In this document: positions 15,032-21,594 of the stretch, one piece after another
Layout of the letters: every line of letters starts with the position of its first letter
Numbering within the stretch: the stretch's first letter is position 1
Assembly (NCBI GenBank): GCA_023391635.1
Contig: JAEWAQ010000050.1
Span: 1 to 32,786, forward strand
Direction: 5' to 3'
Length of the DNA stretch: 32,786 nt
DNA from: Bacillota bacterium
Lineage (GTDB): Bacteria; Bacillota; Bacilli; Paenibacillales; Paenibacillaceae
The notes under the pieces: generated by a model
Told to the model about the DNA's origin: nothing
Seen by the model: only the letters and a program-made list of their open reading frames with translations
The model's database searches: none
Program-made: the position numbers and the translations under genes

Positions 15032-15702
15032 TGCCGGACATCGACTGGGTCGCGTTCTGGTCGCCGATCCTGTTATCTTTGCGCGTTGCGCTATTGTCGA
15101 GCGTTGCCGCCATGGCGCTGGGAACGATAATTGCTTGGCGAATGTCCCGGCGGCAGTTCAAGGGGCGCACGCTGCTCGAAACGGCGTTCATGCTGCCGCT
15201 CGTGCTGCCCCCGACGGTCGTCGGCTTCGTGCTGTTGATGCTGCTCGGGAGAAGAAGCTGGATCGGCAAGGCGGCGGAATGGCTGTTCCAGGCCCCGATC
15301 GTGTTCTCCTGGTGGGCGGCGGTGATCGCATCGACGGTCGTCGCATTTCCGCTCGTCTATCAAACGATGAAGACGGGGTTTCTGTCCGTTGACAGAAGTC
15401 TGGAGGATGCAGCGAGGAATGCCGGAGCGGGCGAACGGCAGGTGTTCGCTTATATTACGCTGCCGCTGGCGTTCCGCTCCTTCCTGGCGGCATACGTGCT
15501 CGGCTTCGCAAGGGGATTCGGCGAATTCGGGGCAACGCTGATGATTGCAGGCAACATTCCCGGCAGAACGCAGACGGCGCCGACGGCCATCTATCTGGCC
15601 GTGGACGCCGGCCACACCGCGCTGGCCTGGGCATGGACAGCGGCGATGGTCGTCGTCTCTTTCCTGTTGCTATTCTTGGTCGGTCGGCGTCAATCCGCTT
15701 AG
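15031..15702 (+). CDS. modB: Molybdate ABC transporter permease
   Basis: This is the membrane channel subunit for molybdate, 223 residues, with about five or six membrane helices. The EAA loop that docks ModC is present (LEDAARNAGAGERQVFAYITLPL, about residues 122-144). The family signature VLPPTVVGFVLLMLLG is near residue 60, and FARGFGEFGATLMIAGNIPG, a ModB hallmark, near residue 160. The start is ATG 15031, overlapping the modA stop as TGATG; GTG 15028 is possible. The normal third gene, the ModC ATPase, does not follow. Instead the stop codon overlaps, tail to tail by 4 bases, the stop of a minus-strand gene. The subunit must use an ATPase encoded elsewhere or a shared one. Confidence 0.93.
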   Translation: MPDIDWVAFWSPILLSLRVALLSSVAAMALGTIIAWRMSRRQFKGRTLLETAFMLPLVLPPTVVGFVLLMLLGRRSWIGKAAEWLFQAPIVFSWWAAVIASTVVAFPLVYQTMKTGFLSVDRSLEDAARNAGAGERQVFAYITLPLAFRSFLAAYVLGFARGFGEFGATLMIAGNIPGRTQTAPTAIYLAVDAGHTALAWAWTAAMVVVSFLLLFLVGRRQSA

Positions 15703-16826
15703 CGGCGCGATCGGCACAGCGCTTCCGTCATCAGATAGGAGAGTGTCGATTCCGCCCCGCAGTTAATGTTCGGCCCTGTCTCCATGAGTCCGTCGCAGCA
15801 GCTGCCGTCTGTGGGGTCGCACATCGGCGCCCGGTGATCGTTGTTGCCGTAGAACCAGGAGAGGGCGAGATCCCGCAATTCTCTCCATTGAACGCGATTC
15901 CGGGCAGCATCATAGCCTTCGCTCACGGCGCGGGCTGCTTCTTCCAGCGCGAGAGCGAGCTTGAACATCTCGAGCGGCTGCTGGTCCCAGCGGCTGACGC
16001 CGCCGGGCGAGCCCCAGCCGTCGTTGCCGATCGGTCTCAGCCAGCCCTCCTCGGTCGTCATCTTCTCCAGCAGGAAATTTAAGCTGTCGAGCCCGTTACG
16101 CAGCGTTTCCTGCCTCCCCGTCATGCGGTATGTCCGCAGCATCGCCCACGGAACGAGGCCGTTGCTGTAAGTCAACGCCGACTCGAACCAGCACCAGCCC
16201 TCCCTCGTGAAATGCCGGAATTGATCGTTAAGCAGCCGCTCATACTGCTCCATATGCCAGGTCATTTCCGCTCGCCAAGTGCCCGGGAGCCGAATGATGC
16301 CGTCCCGGTCGGCTTCGACCATGTGGGCGCAAGCGGCCATGACGAAAGCTTGCCCGCGCCGCGAATCGATGCGTCCGAGCGTCGGCATCGCGCGCTGCAC
16401 GATGATGTGCGCCGTATCGGGAAGCGCGCCCGACAGGCGCACCCAAGCATCCGCCGCCGCCCAGATGGCGCGTCCTTGGCAATCATGGTTGCCGGACTTT
16501 TCTTCCCGTTCCGGGGTTCGGTCGTAGGCGACATTGTTGTGCCACCAACCGCTCTCGTATTGGTTCCATAGCAGGAATGCCATGTAAATCTCGGCGAGCT
16601 CCGTCAGCAGCCCCGTTGTCCGGGCATCGATCGTTCCTTCTCCCGAGGACAGCCATTCGGTCACGAGCCAGAGCGCTCTGGCGTTGTCGTCCGTCGTATA
16701 TCCTTCGCTGCGGCGCGGAATGCGCCCGAGCGCATGCTCCAGCAGCCCCGTATCGTCCGTCAAACGGCGCAGATGGGCGAACGAGGGGGTGCCGGCAATC
16801 CGGCGCCCGATGCGTTCAACCGACAT
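15699..16826 (-). CDS. Six-hairpin-like glycan protein of the TDDNARAL family (function unknown)
   Basis: This 375-residue soluble protein has no signal peptide. Regularly spaced aromatic helices and the motifs GYTTDDNARALWL (N-terminal), HDCQGRAIWAAADAW (middle) and NCGAESTLSYLMTEAL (C-terminal) match a family of (alpha/alpha)6-barrel-like proteins that I recall being encoded beside GT4 glycosyltransferases, often annotated simply as glycosyltransferase. Its Asp and Glu residues in those motifs could form a carbohydrate site, but no activity can be assigned. The start is ATG 16826, inside the end of the upstream GT4 gene (11-base overlap), consistent with translational coupling; TTG 16832 is an alternative. 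The gene is last of a three-gene minus-strand operon, and its stop overlaps the modB stop. Cluster context suggests mannose-type glycan or glycoside metabolism. Confidence 0.75.
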   Translation of the reverse strand: MSVERIGRRIAGTPSFAHLRRLTDDTGLLEHALGRIPRRSEGYTTDDNARALWLVTEWLSSGEGTIDARTTGLLTELAEIYMAFLLWNQYESGWWHNNVAYDRTPEREEKSGNHDCQGRAIWAAADAWVRLSGALPDTAHIIVQRAMPTLGRIDSRRGQAFVMAACAHMVEADRDGIIRLPGTWRAEMTWHMEQYERLLNDQFRHFTREGWCWFESALTYSNGLVPWAMLRTYRMTGRQETLRNGLDSLNFLLEKMTTEEGWLRPIGNDGWGSPGGVSRWDQQPLEMFKLALALEEAARAVSEGYDAARNRVQWRELRDLALSWFYGNNDHRAPMCDPTDGSCCDGLMETGPNINCGAESTLSYLMTEALCRSRR

Positions 16827-18003
16827 CCGCAATGCCGACTTTCTGCGGGTTAGCCAACCGTTCGAACAACTGCAGATGATGCGCCCCTACCTGCGGCCAA
16901 TGCATCGTGCGGCCAATCTCCGTCACGATGCGTTCCCACCGGTCCAGCATGCCCGGAAATGCGAACAATTCAATGATCTTGGCGCTCCAAGCAGCGGTAT
17001 CTCCATAAGGCAGGAGCATTTCCTCGTGCCCCTGAACCAGATCCTTGGCATAACAATAAGGGGTCGACAGAATCGGGCGTCCAAGTCCGGCTGCATAAGC
17101 CAGCGTGCCGCTCGTAATTTGCTGCATGCCGGGATACGGCGTCAAGTAAAGGTCGGAAGCGGAGATCAGTGCCGCCAGCTCATCCTCGGGAATGTACCGA
17201 TCGATCATCTGGACATGATGCGTCAAGCCGAGCTCGCGGATGAGCGTCGTCAATTCTTCCCGATACGCTTCTCCTTCATTACGGCGAACTTCGGGGTGCG
17301 TCGCGCCCGCGATCACATAGAGCAGATCGGGGATCGCCGCCGCAGCGCCGGCGATAGCCCGAAGCGCGAATTCGATGCCTTTGCTGCGGCTGAGCAGGCC
17401 AAAGGTGAACAGCACTTTGCGATTGTCCCACCCGAGCGATCTGCGCGTTGCGGCCCGCGAAGACCGGTTCGGTACGGGTGTGCCGTGGGGAATGAACGTT
17501 ACGCGGTCGGACGGGATCTCGAAGCAATCGTGCAGAAACCCGATCGCCTTGCGGTTCATGACGATCAGGTGATCGCTTAGCTTCGCAATTTGCGCTTGAA
17601 TGGACGCATAGGGCTCGACCCGATGCTCGAAAACGGTATGGAAGGTAGTGACGACAGGCTTGCGAACTTTGTGGAGAAATTCCAGCACGTATTCGCCGCC
17701 CTCGCCGCCGAAAATTCCAAATTCATGCTGCAAGGAGACGATATCGACATCGCTCTGATTAATCTTCTCCGCCAGTTCCCGGTAGATTTCCGGATCTGTC
17801 TTGACCAGCGGCCACATCCAGGGCTCCCGGTAATCTTCGCTTTCATCCTCGCGGCACATGGCAACGACCGGATCCGTCGAGGGTGCTTCTTTTACTGCCG
17901 TTATGGCGTGGCGCAGATGGTGGGTATAGGTGGCCAATCCGCATTTTTTAGGTATATACGTGCTGACGTAGGCGATTTTGGGCAACTTTCCGGTCTGTCT
18001 CAT
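16816..18003 (-). CDS. GT4-family glycosyltransferase
   Basis: This is a retaining GT-B glycosyltransferase of 395 residues. The N-terminal Rossmann domain opens KIAYVSTYIPKKCGLATYTHHL, a pattern of a GT4 subfamily linked with TDDNARAL-type proteins. The middle has VSLQHEFGIFGGEGGEY and VTTFHTVF. The nucleotide-sugar half has VTFIPHGTPVP, LFTFGLLSRSKGIEFAL and ITSGTLAYAAGLGRPILSTP. In this subfamily the usual E-x7-E motif of GT4 is replaced around TSGTLAYA. The start is ATG 18003, 6 bases after GGAGGT; the frame extends upstream, but that would lie inside the preceding gene. It shares an ATGA overlap with the nucleotidyltransferase gene upstream. The donor is probably the nucleotide sugar made by that enzyme, possibly GDP-mannose; the acceptor is unknown. 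Confidence 0.9.
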   Translation of the reverse strand: MRQTGKLPKIAYVSTYIPKKCGLATYTHHLRHAITAVKEAPSTDPVVAMCREDESEDYREPWMWPLVKTDPEIYRELAEKINQSDVDIVSLQHEFGIFGGEGGEYVLEFLHKVRKPVVTTFHTVFEHRVEPYASIQAQIAKLSDHLIVMNRKAIGFLHDCFEIPSDRVTFIPHGTPVPNRSSRAATRRSLGWDNRKVLFTFGLLSRSKGIEFALRAIAGAAAAIPDLLYVIAGATHPEVRRNEGEAYREELTTLIRELGLTHHVQMIDRYIPEDELAALISASDLYLTPYPGMQQITSGTLAYAAGLGRPILSTPYCYAKDLVQGHEEMLLPYGDTAAWSAKIIELFAFPGMLDRWERIVTEIGRTMHWPQVGAHHLQLFERLANPQKVGIADVG

Positions 18004-19049
18004 CTCTGCACCTCCAAAATTCGATTGCATACCGCTTCGTGCAAAATGTGGGGACCCGCCTGACTGCCCGACCCGAAGATGCATTCTTGCAATTGCGCGC
18101 CGCTGCGAATTTTGCACCGATCCCACAAGATCGACCGGGCGATGCGTACATTGCTGCCGATGCGGCTGCCGTTTCCGATAACGGCATACGGCCCGATCAC
18201 GGAACGGTCTCCTATCGTGACATCGTTGCCGATCATGACGGGCGGAACGAGGAGCACGCCTTGCCCGGTGCGGACATTGCCGCCCAGCCAGATGCCTTGC
18301 TCGGTATCGCCAAGACGGCTTTCGCTTTCGATCGGCAGCGGAAACCGGCGGTCAAGCAGATCCCAGTGCACCTGGCGATATCGGTCGGTCGTGCCCATGT
18401 CCATCCAGTAGCCTCCGATCGGATGACCATATACGCCGCAGTTCTCCGCTATGAGAAGCGGGAACGTCTCTTTCTCGATCGAAACCGCTCGTCCTGACGG
18501 AATGTAATCAAGCGCGCGGCGTTCCATTACGTATATGCCGGCATTGATGAGATTGGACGGCGCCTCTGCCGGTTTCGGTTTTTCGACGAATCGGGTGATC
18601 GCGCCCGAAACCGTCTGCTTTACGACCCCGTAATGGGACGGATCGTCCACCTCGGTCAAGCAGATCGTCACCGCGCCTCCGTGTCGATCGTGAAATCGAA
18701 GCGCGGACGCTAGATCGATCTGGTGAATGATATCTGCATTCACGACGACGAAGCGGTCCCCGAGCAGCGCTTCGGCATTCTTGATGGCGCCGGCGGTGCC
18801 GAGCAGCTCTTTCTCCACCGCATAGTCGATCCGCACGCCGTATTTGGAGCCGTCGCCAAGGTGACTTTCGATCATCAAGCGATAATGTTTGACGGCGATG
18901 ACGAATTCACGGATCCCTTGATTCCGATAATGAAGGAGCAAGTGCTCCAACCAGGGGCGATTGCCGACCGATGCCATCGGTTTCGGCAGATTCTCCGTCA
19001 AAGGGCGCAATCTCGTTCCAAGTCCGCCTGCAAGCAATACTGCCTTCAT
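18000..19049 (-). CDS. Sugar-1-phosphate nucleotidyltransferase (GDP-mannose pyrophosphorylase-like)
   Basis: This cytosolic enzyme of 349 residues makes an activated sugar from NTP and a sugar 1-phosphate. The N-terminal NTP_transferase domain starts MKAVLLAGGLGTRLRPLTENLPKPM, with the GGxGTRL pyrophosphorylase loop and the catalytic Lys in LPKPM. ELLGTAGAIKNA, VVNADIIHQID and FVEKP follow, the last being the sugar-phosphate-binding motif. Residues about 250-340 form a left-handed beta-helix with hexapeptide-like repeats (VMIGNDVTIGDRSVIGPYAVIG). The length and LbH tail match the mannose-1-phosphate guanylyltransferase and glucose-1-phosphate nucleotidyltransferase families; the exact base and sugar are uncertain. 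GGAGG lies 12 bases before the ATG. It is first in the operon with the GT4 and six-hairpin genes, so it likely supplies their donor sugar. Confidence 0.9.
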   Translation of the reverse strand: MKAVLLAGGLGTRLRPLTENLPKPMASVGNRPWLEHLLLHYRNQGIREFVIAVKHYRLMIESHLGDGSKYGVRIDYAVEKELLGTAGAIKNAEALLGDRFVVVNADIIHQIDLASALRFHDRHGGAVTICLTEVDDPSHYGVVKQTVSGAITRFVEKPKPAEAPSNLINAGIYVMERRALDYIPSGRAVSIEKETFPLLIAENCGVYGHPIGGYWMDMGTTDRYRQVHWDLLDRRFPLPIESESRLGDTEQGIWLGGNVRTGQGVLLVPPVMIGNDVTIGDRSVIGPYAVIGNGSRIGSNVRIARSILWDRCKIRSGAQLQECIFGSGSQAGPHILHEAVCNRILEVQR

Positions 19050-19153
19050 CTTAAGAATCAGCCTCCGTTTCTGGATAAAAAGGCGACGCCCCTCCGATCT
19101 GTCATTCTCAGGGTGCGCCGCATGTGGTTGGTTCCTAATAGGTTTATGTTCGG

Positions 19154-19183
19154 ATTATCCGACTTATCCAAAAATCTCTACAA
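19154..19183 (-). promoter_or_regulatory. Candidate SigA promoter of the nucleotidyltransferase operon
   Basis: On the minus strand, TTGTAG (19183-19178) and GATAAT (19159-19154) are separated by 18 bp, about 100 bases upstream of the ATG at 19049. The -10 sits inside the short palindrome CGGATTATCCG (19151-19161), which might be an operator. The promoter lies in the gap after the small DUF1328 gene on the same strand. Confidence 0.4.
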
Positions 19184-19219
19184 TTTTCCACACGCTCGTC
19201 CAATCGCGAATGCGTTCTG

Positions 19220-19390
19220 TTAGCGCATGGTGCGATTCCAGCGGCCGGTAAACAGTGAAATGATAAACAGAACCAGGAATACGACAAACAAGATTTTCGC
19301 GATTCCCGCAGCCGCGCTTACAATGCCGCCGAATCCGAATAGAGCGGCGACGATGGCGATGATCAGAAATACCATGGCCCAATAGAGCAT
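19220..19390 (-). CDS. Small DUF1328-type membrane protein (YtjA-like)
   Basis: This 56-residue protein reads MLYWAMVFLIIAIVAALFGF, then a Gly/Ala-rich turn (GGIVSAAAGIAK), a second hydrophobic helix (ILFVVFLVLFIISLF) and a basic end (TGRWNRTMR). This two-helix pattern with a central FGFGGI motif and C-terminal TGR is characteristic of the DUF1328/YtjA family, small inner-membrane proteins often induced by stress. The start is ATG 19390, with GGAGG about 9 bases upstream. A SigB-like promoter (GTTTCG-N15-GGGTAA) lies about 90-117 bases upstream on the same strand, back to back with another facing the DUF948 gene. It is easily missed because it is under 60 codons. Molecular function unknown. 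Confidence 0.88.
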   Translation of the reverse strand: MLYWAMVFLIIAIVAALFGFGGIVSAAAGIAKILFVVFLVLFIISLFTGRWNRTMR

Positions 19391-19480
19391 ATGAAATCTC
19401 CTCCTGTCAGAATGCTCCTATTCGCGAGTCAGCCGTCACGTCGTGCAGCGATGTCGACGATGCCCCGCGTTAGTAGTTGA

Positions 19481-19507
19481 TTACCCAACACGGTGCCGAA
19501 ACGAAAC
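19481..19507 (-). promoter_or_regulatory. SigB-type promoter for the DUF1328 gene
   Basis: On the minus strand, GTTTCG (19507-19502) and GGGTAA (19486-19481) are separated by 15 bp, close to the SigB consensus GTTTAA/GGGTAT. The start site would be near 19474, about 85 bases before the ATG. Confidence 0.65.
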
Positions 19508-19530
19508 GTTCGCCTTGCACCGATGGCCTC

Positions 19531-19557
19531 GTTTCGAATCCGCCATGAACGGGGTAT
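19531..19557 (+). promoter_or_regulatory. SigB-type promoter for the DUF948-YflT gene pair
   Basis: GTTTCG (19531-19536), a 15-bp spacer and a perfect GGGTAT (19552-19557) match the SigB consensus. The start site would lie near 19564, about 36 bases before the ATG at 19600. It is divergent from the similar promoter at 19481-19507, with 23 bp between their -35 boxes. Confidence 0.75.
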
Positions 19558-19599
19558 ACCCATGTAGGTACATAAGCGGGAGCGCGGGGAGGAAAACAA

Positions 19600-20058
19600 A
19601 TGGACAATCATGATATGATGACATGGTGTATCGTCGCAGCAACGTTAGCATTTGTCGTTTTATGCATCTATGTCATTCGAGTGCTCATGACGGTCAGGCG
19701 ATCTCTCTCGGCGATCGAATCGGCGGCCGGGGAGGCGAAGGAGACCCTATCCATAGCCCGCCAAGGGCTTGTGCGGATCTCGCATGCGGCAAGCGAAATT
19801 TCCGCGGACGTTCAGGACAAGCTGCATGCGGCCGATTCGCTGTTCGAAGCCGTCCGCGAAGCCGGCTCGACGATCAGGACGATAGCCTCAACCGTTCGCG
19901 CGGTAACGAGCAACATTTCGGGTGATTGGCTTTCCGGAATCGGGCACATTCTGTTTCACTGGCTCGGGAAACGGGTAACAAAAAGTCAAGCCGCGAAGGA
20001 GGAGAGAGAAGATGAAATCTTACGCGAAACTGGCAAACAACGGAGTCGAAGCGGTTGA
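19600..20058 (+). CDS. DUF948 general stress protein (YtxG-like)
   Basis: This 152-residue protein is anchored by one N-terminal membrane helix (about residues 8-28, WCIVAATLAFVVLCIYVIRV). A long amphipathic, probably coiled-coil region rich in Ala, Glu and Ser follows (SLSAIESAAGEAKETLSIAR, then DVQDKLHAADSLFEAVREAG), and the tail is highly charged (KEEREDEILRETGKQRSRSG). This layout is that of the DUF948 family, which includes the SigB-controlled B. subtilis protein YtxG. The start is ATG 19600, preceded by GGGAGG. A near-consensus SigB promoter lies directly upstream. Its 3' end overlaps the next gene by 47 bases, so the two are co-transcribed. Biochemical role unknown. Confidence 0.85.
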   Translation: MDNHDMMTWCIVAATLAFVVLCIYVIRVLMTVRRSLSAIESAAGEAKETLSIARQGLVRISHAASEISADVQDKLHAADSLFEAVREAGSTIRTIASTVRAVTSNISGDWLSGIGHILFHWLGKRVTKSQAAKEEREDEILRETGKQRSRSG

Positions 20059-20335
20059 TATTATTCAAGGACTACACAGTCAAGGTTATGCGGACGATAA
20101 CATCTATGTCCTGACGCACGACCGCAACCGGACGAATCATCTGGCTGATGTGGCGGATGCGAACACGATCGGCATATCAGAAGAAGGTCTTCTGAATTCC
20201 GCGGCCAATCTGTTCCGCTCCAGAGGCGATGAGCTGCGGAATCAGATCGAGTCCATGGGATTCGACAAGAGCGATGCTTTATGGTACGAATCCGAGTTGG
20301 ACCGAGGCAAAGTGCTTGTCATTGCCAAGCATTAA
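20012..20335 (+). CDS. YflT-type general stress protein (GSP17M family)
   Basis: This 107-residue soluble protein is an alpha/beta domain. It starts KSYAKLANNGVEAVDIIQGL, then has GYADDNIYVLTHD (strand) and DANTIGISEEGLLNSAANLF, and ends DRGKVLVIAKH, the layout of the heat-induced stress protein YflT family (B. subtilis general stress protein 17M). The start is ATG 20012, with AAGGAGGAGAG upstream; it lies inside the 3' end of the DUF948 gene in another frame. It shares the SigB-type promoter at 19531. A hairpin at 20351 follows the stop. A second YflT-like gene sits at 24501, so the window has two members. Function beyond stress induction is not known. Confidence 0.88.
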   Translation: MKSYAKLANNGVEAVDIIQGLHSQGYADDNIYVLTHDRNRTNHLADVADANTIGISEEGLLNSAANLFRSRGDELRNQIESMGFDKSDALWYESELDRGKVLVIAKH

Positions 20336-20350
20336 GTCGACGAAGCGGCC

Positions 20351-20400
20351 GGGAATAGGGAATGGGGCAGCCAGTCTGCCGTCCGTTCCCTTATTCCCGT
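20351..20400 (+). terminator. Stem-loop after the YflT gene, likely terminator
   Basis: GGGAATAGGGAA (20351-20362) pairs with TTCCCTTATTCCC (20386-20398) with one bulged T; a smaller GGCAG/CTGCC stem sits within the loop. Only GTTTATAT follows, so the U-tract is weak. It may terminate the stress gene pair, or fold in the leader of the phosphatase mRNA. Confidence 0.5.
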
Positions 20401-20433
20401 TTATATATTATTTCCGAGAGGATGGACTTCGAA

Positions 20434-21594
20434 ATGCGCGTATTGATCGTGGACGACAACGCCATGAACGTGATGGTCGTCCGGGAAATGCTGAAGCGGG
20501 CAGGGTATGCCAAGATCAGCGAAGCCTATTCGGCCAAGGAAATGTTCGAAATTCTGCAATCGCAGGAGGACGAACGCACCGGAATCCGCATGAAGATCGA
20601 CTTGATCTTGCTCGATATTATGATGCCGGCGATGGATGGCATAGAAGCTTGCCGATTGCTGCAAGCAGACAGCCGTTATCGCGATATTCCGATCATCATC
20701 GTGACGGCGATCGGAGATTCGCACAAATTGGCGGAGGCCATGGATGCCGGAGCAAGCGATTTCGTCACGAAGCCGATCAACAAGATCGAACTGCTCGCCC
20801 GCATACGCACGGCGCTGCGGCTCAAGCGTGAGCTCGATTGGCATAAAGAGCGGGACAAGCGGCTGGAAGAAGAACTGAATCTGGCGCGGCATGTGCAGGA
20901 TGGCGTATTGCCGGATGAGGTCTGCGAGCCCGGGATCCGCATTCGCGCCAGCTTCCGGGCGTCCGAGAAACTGGCTGGAGATCTGTACGCCTGGCATCGG
21001 ATCGGCCGACGGCGGTGGGCGCTGGCCGTAATCGATGCGATGGGCCACGGCATCTCGTCCTCGCTGGTCAGCATGTTCGTCGCCTCGATGCTGAAGGAAG
21101 CCATGCCGGGCTTGTGGACCCCTGAACGCGCGTTCCGCGAAATGAACCGGAGACTGTCGGGCATTCAGCCCGAACAGGAGCTCATCCGCTATTATTGCAC
21201 CGGCATTTACGCGATGATCGATCTGGAGCAAGGCAAGCTGGAATATGCCAATGCCGGCCACCCGCCGGGCTTGCTGTTTGCGGGAGAGCAGCGAACGCCG
21301 GAGAGACTCGAGACGACGAACGCGCCGTTGGGCATGTTCGATGTGCTGGACGTGAAGTCCCGAAGCATGAAGATCGGACCCGGCGACCGGCTTTGCTTGT
21401 ATACGGACGGGGTTCTGAACCTCTTCGAGGACGAAGGCGACAATCCTGTCGAGCGGTTGTCCGAATATCTCCATCAAGCCCGAAGAGATCCGATGATGAT
21501 GGAGCGATTAATCGAGCGCATGCCATCGGACGACCGTTCGGACGATCGCTGTCTGGTCAGCGTCGAGATCGGAATGGGAGAGATGGCGCATTGA
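20434..21594 (+). CDS. Response-regulator PP2C phosphatase, RsbY-like
   Basis: This 386-residue protein joins an N-terminal receiver domain (about residues 1-125, phospho-acceptor D61 in LILLDIMMPAMDG, Lys in DFVTKPINK) through a short helical linker (LEEELNLARHVQDGVLPDEV) to a C-terminal SpoIIE/PP2C phosphatase. Metal-binding acidic motifs are EKLAGDLYAW, VIDAMGHGISSSL, LCLYTDGVLNLFEDEG and DRSDDRCL. The same architecture is found in RsbY of the B. cereus group, which dephosphorylates RsbV and so frees SigB. The start is ATG 20434 with GAGAGG about 12 bases upstream; ATG 20422 is too close to that site. The TTGA overlap with the hybrid kinase gene couples the two. The kinase probably phosphorylates D61 to turn on the phosphatase. 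Confidence 0.9.
   Translation: MRVLIVDDNAMNVMVVREMLKRAGYAKISEAYSAKEMFEILQSQEDERTGIRMKIDLILLDIMMPAMDGIEACRLLQADSRYRDIPIIIVTAIGDSHKLAEAMDAGASDFVTKPINKIELLARIRTALRLKRELDWHKERDKRLEEELNLARHVQDGVLPDEVCEPGIRIRASFRASEKLAGDLYAWHRIGRRRWALAVIDAMGHGISSSLVSMFVASMLKEAMPGLWTPERAFREMNRRLSGIQPEQELIRYYCTGIYAMIDLEQGKLEYANAGHPPGLLFAGEQRTPERLETTNAPLGMFDVLDVKSRSMKIGPGDRLCLYTDGVLNLFEDEGDNPVERLSEYLHQARRDPMMMERLIERMPSDDRSDDRCLVSVEIGMGEMAH

Noticed and set aside
21195..21590. N-terminal extension of the hybrid kinase by 132 residues
   Set aside because: The extension overlaps the conserved phosphatase domain in another frame; TTG 21591 has a well-placed GGGAG and starts directly before the first membrane helix.
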